Assembly (NCBI GenBank): GCA_946629475.1
Contig: CAMOXX010000022.1
Span: 1 to 21,695, forward strand
Direction of reading: 5' to 3'
DNA: 21,695 nt
Source of the DNA: an uncultured Blautia sp.
GTDB taxonomy: Bacteria > Bacillota > Clostridia > Lachnospirales > Lachnospiraceae
Numbering within the stretch: position 1 is the stretch's first letter; each line of letters starts with the position of its first letter. The position numbers were made by a program, and so were the translations under genes. A model generated the notes under the pieces. It made no database searches and was not told the origin of the DNA. It was given only the letters and a program-made list of their open reading frames with translations. Shown piece by piece: positions 9,359-17,363 of the stretch.

Positions 9359-12300
9359 CACTTTTCTTCAACTGTTCAAAAAGCAGGTAGAAAAACAGGG
9401 CAGTAAGACTGCGATTATTGATTCGGAACGGGGACAGCTGTCTTATATTGAACTGGACGAATATTCGAGCCGGATTGCGGAGAAAATGCGTCTTTCCGGA
9501 TTAAAACGAAACGACACGGCTGCGCTTGTCATGCCGAACGGAATGGATACGGTGGCGGCTATGCTGGGCGCCGTCAAGGTTGGGGCCGCCTTTGCATTCC
9601 TGAACAGTGACTATCCGAAGGACCGTCTGGAATACATCTACAGGGACTGCTCCGCCGGGCTCATTGTGACACCTGACTTCTTTGCAGACATCAACAGCTT
9701 CGGCCCGATCGGGGAAGAAGCCGCCGTTTCGGGGGATGATACAGCCATGCTGCTGTATACCTCCGGTTCTACCGGAAATCCCAAGGGTGTGATTATCAAT
9801 CACAGGGAACTGGCTGCCAGTATTCATGAGGTGGTCACAGAAGATGATGTCTTTGGGCTTGGAGCTCCGTTTTTCTTTATTGTGGGCAGCAAAAGTGTGT
9901 TTAACGGACTTTCCCGGGGCTGTACAAACGTGGTGATTCCAAAGGCGGATATGCGTGACCCGGTTCTTCTCGCGGATTTTATGGAAAAGTATCACATCAC
10001 TGCTTCCTATATCAGCCCGAAGGTCCTGAGGTTTTTCAAGCCGGCCGGCGATACATTAAAAAAGGTATTTGTGGGCGGAGAACGGCTGAGCGGTGTATGG
10101 ACCGATCAATATGAGATTTACAATATATTCGGCATGTCAGAGCTCATCGGAGGCGCGCTTCATTTTAAGGTAGACCGTGCCTATGAAAACACGCCGCTCG
10201 GAAAGCCGATGAGGGACGAGGGCGTATACCTTCTGGATGAAAACGGAATGGAGGCGGATGAGGGCGAAATCTGTATAACTGCGCATCTTGCCAGTGGTTA
10301 TCTGAATCTTCCGGAGGAGAGTGCCGCTGCTTTTGTACCCAATCCTTTTAAGGACAGGGATGGCTTTGACAGGATGCTTAAAACGGGGGATCTGGGCCGA
10401 AGGCTCCCGGATGGGAATATCATCTACTTAAACCGCAAGGACTGGATGCTGAAAATCAACGGCCAGCGTGTGGAGCCGGGAGAGATTGAGGCAAAGATCA
10501 GGGAGATACCGGGCGTTACGGACACCGCGGTAAAGGATTTTACAGATACCACCGGACAGACCTTCCTTGTGGCTTACTACGTCGCCGGCAGTGAAATCGA
10601 TGAATCCGTGATCAGGGAGGCTTTAAAGAAAAAACTCCCGGATTATATGATCCCGGCGTTTTATGTCGGACTCGACAGGATGCCGCTGAACGCGAATGGA
10701 AAGCTTGACAGAGGAGCGTTAAAGAATCCGGATATCGGAGCGAAACGGACGGCTTACAGGGCACCTGAAAATGAGCTGCAGGAGAAGATCGTCAGGGCTT
10801 ATGAGAAGGTGCTGGTTCTTTCTGAGATCGGTATTGACGATGACTTTTTCTCCCTCGGAGGAGATTCGATCAAGGTAATGATGCTGCAGCAGGTCCTGAA
10901 GGACATGGGAATCACGGTTGCCGCGAGCGATGTCTTTGAGGCGCATACTCCGGAAAGGCTTTCGGCGGCAACAGGCCGTCAGTCCGCCCTGGCAGGCTAT
11001 AAAGGACATGAGGCGGATTCCTATCCGCTGACCCACGCCCAGATGAGCATTTTCGTGGACAGCCAGATGCCGGGGAAGGAGACAGCTTACAATAACACTA
11101 TAGGCCTGTTTCTGCCAAAGGAAACAGACAGGGAACGCCTTGCGGATGCTGCCCGGACCGTGCTGAATCATTACCCCGTTTTCCTTTCGGCTGCACAGAT
11201 TGTGAACGACACACCGTGCCTTGTCCCTGTTAAAGATAAGAGGATTGAGGTGACACAGACTGTGACGGATGAGACGGACCGGAATGTCCTGGCACAGAGT
11301 GTCAATACTCCGTTTTCGCTCAAGACAGGACCGCTCTGCCGCGCCTCAATATTCACGAATCCTGAAGGACTGCTTTTGATTTGCACAGCGCACCATCTGG
11401 TGAGCGACGGTACCTCTATGTCCATCGTAATGAGGAACATTGCCGCGGTTTATAACGGCAATGAGATGGCAGAGGAGGATATGAGCAATTATACGCTTGC
11501 GCTCTATGAAGCGGAGCACAAAGATGAGATGAAAAGCGACGAGGAGATCTGCCGCCGGATGCTGGACTCCGTAGACGGCAATACGTCGCTGTATTCTGAT
11601 GAGGACAGTACTCTAAAGGATTTTGCCGGTGCATTGGGAGTGCATCATACAACGCTGTTTGCGCATAAAAGGGAGCTTGCCGGAACACTGCTGCCGGCCC
11701 TGAAGGAAAACGGCGTCACGGAATCCAGCCTGTTCATGACAGCCTACGCTTATATGCTCGGGCTGCTGAGCGGCGCAAAGGACGTTATGTTTTTTGCGGG
11801 GGAAAACGGCCGTCATGACCCGATGCTTATGAACACGGTAGGCATGCTGGTACACAATATACCTGTCTGTGTGAACCTCGATGAGAAAAAGAACGGCATG
11901 GCATTTACGAGAGAGGTGCAGGAGCTCTTCCACGAGCTGGTGAGCCACGACAATGTGGATTACGCCGCACTGCTGGGTGAATACTCAATCAGGCCTGACT
12001 ATTTCTTTGTATATCAGGGAGAAATGTTTGCCGATGTTTCCATGGATGGACGCAACATTCCCATGGAATTCTATACTCCCCGCGATGCCATGACTTCGCT
12101 GACACTGAACATAATCAAACAGCCGGATGGTGATTATGCATTTTCCTTCGAATATGCCGCAGATAAATTCAGGGCCGATACGGTCCGGCGCATGGCTGAC
12201 CTTTATATGCAGATCGTGGACGGACTGTGCCGGGGAGACAGGCTTTCGGATATCCGTCTTACTACGGATGCGAATATTCTGGAGATGGACAGGCTCAATG

Positions 12301-15191
12301 ACACGCACGCGGATTATCCTGTCACGGATATCGTCTCCATGTTCAGGGAGGCAGCAGAGAAATATCCTGACCATGAGGCGGTCATCTTTGACGGCAAGGT
12401 CTTAACATACCGGGAACTGGATGAAGTTTCGGAGCGTATCGCCGGGTATCTTATAAACCGGGGCATAGGCAGAGGAAGCGTGGTATCCATACTGATTCCC
12501 CGCTGTGAATACATGCCGGTCACCGCGCTCGGCGTGTCAAAAACCGGCGCGGCCTACCAGCCGCTGGATCCGGGCTACCCCACAGAACGCCTGACTCTGA
12601 TGATGGAGGATGCAAAATGCAGCCTGCTGATCGCTGATGAGGACCTGCTTGAAAAGGTTCCGGAATACAAGGGCGAGGTACTGCTGACGAAGGACATTCC
12701 GGCACTTCCGGCATGCGGGAAGGTAAAAGAAGGCCCGGCTCCTGAGGATCTCTTCATCCTGCTTTACACCTCCGGCTCCACCGGTGTGCCCAAGGGCGTT
12801 ATGCTTGAACACCGGAATCTGGCCAATTTTGTAAGGTGGTACCAGGATTTTTATGGATTTGACGATACCTGCCGCATGGCCGCATATGCCAGCTTTGGAT
12901 TTGATGCCTGCATGATGGACATGTATGTCCCGCTGACTGCAGGGGGCCTGGTGTTTATTGTGGAAGAGGACACACGGCTGGATTTAAAAGCAATTGAGGA
13001 CCAGTTTAAAAAGTATGGAATCACGCATTCCTTTATGACCACACAGGTGGGACGGCAGTTCTATTCCGTTGCCAATGTACCTTCACTGCGCTACCTTTCG
13101 ACAGGCGGCGAGAAGCTGGCGGGTATTGAACTGAGACCGGAGATCGGGACGAAGCTCTGCAATGCCTATGGGCCTACGGAATGCACCGTGTTTTCCACCC
13201 TTGCTCCCCTGGATCATAATTATGAGAGAATTCCGATCGGGAAGCCTCTGACGAATTACAGATGCTATGTGGCAGACCGGAATATGCGCAGGCTGCCGCC
13301 GATGGTTCCGGGTGAACTGCTGATCTGCGGACGCGGCGTTTCACGAGGCTACCTGAACCGGCCGGAGCAGACCGAAAAATCATTTGCGAAAAATCCTTTC
13401 TCAAATGATCCGGAATACGGCCGCATTTACCATACGGGGGATGTCGTACGGCTGCTCCCTGACGGCAATTATGAGTTTATCGGCAGAAATGACAGCCAGG
13501 TAAAGGTAAGAGGCTTCCGCATTGAACTGACAGAGATCGAAGCGGTAATCCGTGAATATCCCGGCATCAGTGATGTTACGGTTCAGGCCTTTGATGTTGA
13601 GGGCGGGGGAGGAAAATTCGTTGCCGCATATGTCGTTTCGGACAATGAGATCGACGTAAATGCACTGAATGACTTTATCGGCCAGCGCAAACCTTATTAT
13701 ATGATACCTGCGGTGACAATGCAGATTGACCGTATACCCCTCAACCAGAATCAGAAGGTGAATAAGAAGGAGCTGCCCAGGCCTGTCCGCAAGGCTCTGG
13801 AGATCGTACCTCCGGCAAATGATCTGGAACGTTCTCTTTTCGACATCTGCAAAAAGATTGTGAATTATGAGGAATTCGGTGTTACAGTCCCGTTTGAGGA
13901 AATAGGATTCACATCCCTGTCATACATCGAGCTGGCGTCCAAGGTGCTCAATACATTAAATGTGGAGCTGAAGCTGTCGGAACTGATGGCGGGAGGCATC
14001 ACAATACGCTCTCTCGCAGAGCAGATCAGCAAAGCGGATGTGGTGACAAAGAATGTCAGGGAGCATAAAGAACGTTATCCGCTTGCCCCGCAGCAGTATT
14101 CCCTCATGGTTCCGAGCATTACCGCTGACATGTACAGAGAGTTCATTTTCACAGATGAATGGCAGGATGAACTGGCCATAAGAAAGGTTTTTGTCAAGCT
14201 TATTAACTGCTTTCCGTATCTGTACACGACATTCCGGGAGGAAGACGGTGACTGGTATCAGATACCTTACAGCGGTGAGATGATAACCGAGAGTGATATT
14301 CCTCTCATTGACAGAGACCCGTCAGAGAGCGACATTGATGAATTCTGCATGCCCTATGATATTTCGAAGGCTGACAGGCTTTTTGATGTCAGGATTTTCA
14401 AAGGCAGTAAAGTGACTGCGCTGCTGCACGTACATCATGTACTGATGGACCACGTATTTGTCGAGAAGTTCGTTTCTTATATCAGTGAGGCTCTGAGAGA
14501 TCCATCTTTTGCTCCTTCAGAACAGGTGGATTACTATGAGTATGCGGCTGAGAATGCGGTTGAAAAAGCGCCGAAGGAGGGCAGGGAACCTCATAAGGTG
14601 GAAACCACGGAAATGGTAACGGGAGGTCTTGACTATAAGAGGATGAAGCCGGTGATGGATAAGTATAAGCTTCAGCCGGCGGAGTATATCTTCGGCCTGC
14701 TCAGTCAGGCATACCTTGATGTTCTTGGCCTTGATGAGGCTGTGATCCGGAATGTGTTTGGAGGCCGCAACGATGCGAGATACTTTGATACAGCCGGCTA
14801 CTTCCCGATAGGCATTCCCGTAAAAGTCAGGAAAGATAAGGATGTATTCTCGCATGTGAAGCAGGATATCGTCGGATCTCTTGCCAGAAGTACACCGAAG
14901 GATGATTATGTATATAATGCAATCGTAAATCATGATTACGAATGGCCTTTTATTACCTTCAACTGCATGGAATATATTTCCCAGACGAAGGATTTTGAAC
15001 TGATATCCCTTCAGAGCAAAAAACCTGCAGTTTCGGAAGAATCAAAGCTCCTGACTGCCCATATCAGCTTTTTGTGCTTTGTATATCCGGAGAAGGGCGC
15101 CGTGATCAATATTATATATGATCCTTCTACAATTGACAGAGAAAAGGCAAAAGCTGTCCTTGACAGGGCTGCAGAGCTTTCAAAGTTATGA
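9348..15191 (+). CDS. NRPS, A-T-C-A-T-C
   Basis: 1947 residues from GTG 9348, with AGGGAGGA at 9333-9340 placed 7 bases upstream; an in-frame ATG at 9150 lies deep inside the previous gene. Domains: A1 1-480 (YTSGSTGNPKG 137-147, NIFGMSE 259-265, KTGD 345-348, GQRVEPGEIE 372-381, NANGKLDR 448-455); T1 with LGGDS, Ser507; C1 559-974 with intact HHLVSDG (682-688); A2 994-1479 (YTSGSTGVPKG 1140-1150, NAYGPTE 1272-1278, YHTGD 1361-1365, NQNQKVNKK 1466-1474); T2 with GFTSL, Ser1523; terminal C2 about 1577-1934 with HHVLMDH (1696-1702). In A1 the Asp235 position is Ile178, while A2 keeps it (Asp1186 in FDACMMD), so A2 probably loads an alpha-amino acid. There is no thioesterase or reductase. A1 and the A domain of the previous NRPS share an unusual DWMxKIxGQRVEPGEIE stretch and look like paralogues. 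Confidence 0.94.
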   Translation: MKNDTFLQLFKKQVEKQGSKTAIIDSERGQLSYIELDEYSSRIAEKMRLSGLKRNDTAALVMPNGMDTVAAMLGAVKVGAAFAFLNSDYPKDRLEYIYRDCSAGLIVTPDFFADINSFGPIGEEAAVSGDDTAMLLYTSGSTGNPKGVIINHRELAASIHEVVTEDDVFGLGAPFFFIVGSKSVFNGLSRGCTNVVIPKADMRDPVLLADFMEKYHITASYISPKVLRFFKPAGDTLKKVFVGGERLSGVWTDQYEIYNIFGMSELIGGALHFKVDRAYENTPLGKPMRDEGVYLLDENGMEADEGEICITAHLASGYLNLPEESAAAFVPNPFKDRDGFDRMLKTGDLGRRLPDGNIIYLNRKDWMLKINGQRVEPGEIEAKIREIPGVTDTAVKDFTDTTGQTFLVAYYVAGSEIDESVIREALKKKLPDYMIPAFYVGLDRMPLNANGKLDRGALKNPDIGAKRTAYRAPENELQEKIVRAYEKVLVLSEIGIDDDFFSLGGDSIKVMMLQQVLKDMGITVAASDVFEAHTPERLSAATGRQSALAGYKGHEADSYPLTHAQMSIFVDSQMPGKETAYNNTIGLFLPKETDRERLADAARTVLNHYPVFLSAAQIVNDTPCLVPVKDKRIEVTQTVTDETDRNVLAQSVNTPFSLKTGPLCRASIFTNPEGLLLICTAHHLVSDGTSMSIVMRNIAAVYNGNEMAEEDMSNYTLALYEAEHKDEMKSDEEICRRMLDSVDGNTSLYSDEDSTLKDFAGALGVHHTTLFAHKRELAGTLLPALKENGVTESSLFMTAYAYMLGLLSGAKDVMFFAGENGRHDPMLMNTVGMLVHNIPVCVNLDEKKNGMAFTREVQELFHELVSHDNVDYAALLGEYSIRPDYFFVYQGEMFADVSMDGRNIPMEFYTPRDAMTSLTLNIIKQPDGDYAFSFEYAADKFRADTVRRMADLYMQIVDGLCRGDRLSDIRLTTDANILEMDRLNDTHADYPVTDIVSMFREAAEKYPDHEAVIFDGKVLTYRELDEVSERIAGYLINRGIGRGSVVSILIPRCEYMPVTALGVSKTGAAYQPLDPGYPTERLTLMMEDAKCSLLIADEDLLEKVPEYKGEVLLTKDIPALPACGKVKEGPAPEDLFILLYTSGSTGVPKGVMLEHRNLANFVRWYQDFYGFDDTCRMAAYASFGFDACMMDMYVPLTAGGLVFIVEEDTRLDLKAIEDQFKKYGITHSFMTTQVGRQFYSVANVPSLRYLSTGGEKLAGIELRPEIGTKLCNAYGPTECTVFSTLAPLDHNYERIPIGKPLTNYRCYVADRNMRRLPPMVPGELLICGRGVSRGYLNRPEQTEKSFAKNPFSNDPEYGRIYHTGDVVRLLPDGNYEFIGRNDSQVKVRGFRIELTEIEAVIREYPGISDVTVQAFDVEGGGGKFVAAYVVSDNEIDVNALNDFIGQRKPYYMIPAVTMQIDRIPLNQNQKVNKKELPRPVRKALEIVPPANDLERSLFDICKKIVNYEEFGVTVPFEEIGFTSLSYIELASKVLNTLNVELKLSELMAGGITIRSLAEQISKADVVTKNVREHKERYPLAPQQYSLMVPSITADMYREFIFTDEWQDELAIRKVFVKLINCFPYLYTTFREEDGDWYQIPYSGEMITESDIPLIDRDPSESDIDEFCMPYDISKADRLFDVRIFKGSKVTALLHVHHVLMDHVFVEKFVSYISEALRDPSFAPSEQVDYYEYAAENAVEKAPKEGREPHKVETTEMVTGGLDYKRMKPVMDKYKLQPAEYIFGLLSQAYLDVLGLDEAVIRNVFGGRNDARYFDTAGYFPIGIPVKVRKDKDVFSHVKQDIVGSLARSTPKDDYVYNAIVNHDYEWPFITFNCMEYISQTKDFELISLQSKKPAVSEESKLLTAHISFLCFVYPEKGAVINIIYDPSTIDREKAKAVLDRAAELSKL

Positions 15192-15233
15192 TGACTGCTG
15201 GTACAGATACCGATTGCTGAGAGGATAAGAGAC

Positions 15234-17363
15234 ATGAAGAAATATGAAATATCTGTAATAATTCCGGTTCATAACACGGATTTAAAACTGTTTTCAAACT
15301 GTATCGCTTCTCTGAAAGAGCAGGAAATCGGCTTTGAGAATATTGAAGTGGTTGCTGTATTCCACAACTGCAATAAGGAAACTGTCGAAGGAGGAAGGGA
15401 GGTGCTTCCTTCCTCCGGCAATGTCATTTTCGCAGAGCTCAACAATGAAAGCCACTCTCCTTCAAGCCCGAGAAATTACGGAATAGAGATTGCGACAGGG
15501 GAGTATCTTACCTTTTTGGATTCCGATGATATGCTGACTCCTGAGTGCCTCAGGCTTGCTTTGGAGTACAGTAAAAAGTCAAAGGCTGACATGTGTCATT
15601 TCAGGAAAAAAATCATACTGGAGAAAGAAGGCAATATTACCTTTAATGAACTCGTATTATGGGATCAGACACAGGAAATGATCGTGCGGAGCCGCGAAAC
15701 GCTGGACCAGAGAATGTACTTTGCAGGCGCATGGGGAATGTCGACGGGGAAATTAATCAGAAGACAGATCCTCGTTGATAACAATTTAAGATTTGATGAA
15801 ACCATACGGTTTGCAGAGGACTATCACTTTATGCTCAGCATCTTTGGCAACATGGAGACAATATGCCTTGCGCCTCAGCTGATCGGATATATCTATTACG
15901 TAAACGGACAGTCGCTCGTACAGACCACTAAGATTTCGGAGGCGCTTCTGCTTGAATATGTTGCCGGCTTTCAGAAGGTTTTTGACAAAGGGATTGAGAA
16001 TCATATCTGGATGAATGACACCATGGGAAGCGTAATGCTGATTATTCTTAACTGGATGCAGGCCTGCACGGATCTGTCGTTAGAGGGACGCAAAAAGATC
16101 CATGACCTGATGGAGCCGTATATCCGGAGCCTGGAGCCGGTGAAACCTTCAAAGCTTTACCCGGACGGTAAGTATTACAGGATGAATGCTTTCCTTACAA
16201 AGTACATCCTCCGCGAGGAGCCGAAGCTTGAAACCTTCATTGCAAGGGAAAATGAAGGAAAAGGCAGGACTTTCATTGACAGGCAGAAGGATGCTCTGGC
16301 AGAAATCATAAGAAACGGCATACAGTGTGATTATTCCAGGCACTATGGTTTCAGTGAGATCAATACGATCGAAGAATATGGAAGAAGGCTGCCTGTCGCA
16401 GATTACAGGATGTATGCCCCGATGATTCAGCTCACTGTTCAGATGGGGGAAAGAGGAATCTTTACAGATCATGAGATTATCGCCTATATTATTTCGGGCG
16501 AAGATCCTGATCTGAGAAGATTTCCGGTGACGCAAAAAGCGATCGTGCCGTATATTAATGCCCTGAGGAAGAGCATCGGTGCCGGAAAGACCCTTTTAAC
16601 GTCCGAAGCCATGCCGTTTGAAGCCTCGAGACTGACGATGGATTATAAGTATACAAATTCTGTTTTCGGGGTATTATTAAAAGAATATATTCGTGAAGCG
16701 GAAGAATTCGGAAGCGGATATGCCTGCTTTACCACTCCGGAAGAATACCTTTTCCCGAAACAGGAGCAGGATATGAAGGTCAGGAGGCTTGTCTTTGCCC
16801 TAAGAGAACGGGATGTGGAAACTGTGTTCGCGCCTGATCCTGGTTCGCTCTGCAGCTGCTTTAGAGATCTTCAGGAAAACCGGGAAAATGTCTGCGGACA
16901 GATTGAGGCTTATGACAAGAAAAGGGCAGATGAGCTCCGGGCACTTTTTGCGGGTGAGAAAATCCCGTCGATTGCAGAAATATGGCCTTCGATAAAGAAG
17001 GTTGTCTGCTGGAATATTGCAGACGACAGGGACATAGATGATATTAAGCCCTGGCTTTCCGGTGTACCCTTTGTACGAGGATGTTATGCTGATGAATTTG
17101 CTCTCTATGGAAAGTACTGCGGCGGCAGCGGTGAAATTGAACTGGAAGCGGATAATGTATTCTATGAATTTATACCTCTCGGAGATGATCCCGAAAAAGC
17201 AGCCTGTACCGCACAGGGTATTGCTGAGCAGGAAGAATATAAGCTTATTGTGAGCAATCTGTGCGGCCTTTACCGTTATGATACAGGATTATCTGTAAAG
17301 TGCGTAAGCGCAGACGGAGAAAGAGTGGTTGTTCGAGTTTTTGACAGGAGGAAGACACAATGA
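15234..17363 (+). CDS. GT2 glycosyltransferase fused to degenerate, truncated GH3 domain
   Basis: 709 residues; the start has AGAGGA at 15220-15225 and the stop overlaps the next gene in ATGA. Residues 1-260 are GT2-like: SVIIPVHNT at 7-15, metal-binding DSDD at 96-99 and AEDYHF around E195-D196. The usual VDDxS reads AVFHNC (41-46), so the nucleotide-contacting Asp pair is lost. Residues about 345-709 align with the GH3 protein at 20-1729: RRLPVADY matches AKVPVTKY, VFYEFIPL matches CFFEFLPL, and CGLYRYDTG matches GGFYRYRMRD. The GH3 nucleotide loop SSGTTGDVK is replaced by ISGEDPDLR (420-428), ASEG by YADEFALYG, and the C-terminal lid of about 160 residues is absent. I infer that the GH3 half cannot make acyl-AMP and acts as a binding or partner domain. 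It is not a simple pseudogene, because the frame is open for 2.1 kb. Confidence 0.8.
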   Translation: MKKYEISVIIPVHNTDLKLFSNCIASLKEQEIGFENIEVVAVFHNCNKETVEGGREVLPSSGNVIFAELNNESHSPSSPRNYGIEIATGEYLTFLDSDDMLTPECLRLALEYSKKSKADMCHFRKKIILEKEGNITFNELVLWDQTQEMIVRSRETLDQRMYFAGAWGMSTGKLIRRQILVDNNLRFDETIRFAEDYHFMLSIFGNMETICLAPQLIGYIYYVNGQSLVQTTKISEALLLEYVAGFQKVFDKGIENHIWMNDTMGSVMLIILNWMQACTDLSLEGRKKIHDLMEPYIRSLEPVKPSKLYPDGKYYRMNAFLTKYILREEPKLETFIARENEGKGRTFIDRQKDALAEIIRNGIQCDYSRHYGFSEINTIEEYGRRLPVADYRMYAPMIQLTVQMGERGIFTDHEIIAYIISGEDPDLRRFPVTQKAIVPYINALRKSIGAGKTLLTSEAMPFEASRLTMDYKYTNSVFGVLLKEYIREAEEFGSGYACFTTPEEYLFPKQEQDMKVRRLVFALRERDVETVFAPDPGSLCSCFRDLQENRENVCGQIEAYDKKRADELRALFAGEKIPSIAEIWPSIKKVVCWNIADDRDIDDIKPWLSGVPFVRGCYADEFALYGKYCGGSGEIELEADNVFYEFIPLGDDPEKAACTAQGIAEQEEYKLIVSNLCGLYRYDTGLSVKCVSADGERVVVRVFDRRKTQ
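15390..15416 (+). other. Hairpin inside the GT2-GH3 coding region
   Basis: GGAGGAAGGGAG (15390-15401) pairs with CTTCCTTCCTCC (15405-15416), a 12-bp stem with one G-U pair and a GTG loop. It encodes residues around 53-61 (GGREVLPSS) of the GT2-GH3 fusion. It contains a ribosome-binding-like GGAGG that the stem would hide. It may be chance within coding sequence. Confidence 0.5.
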
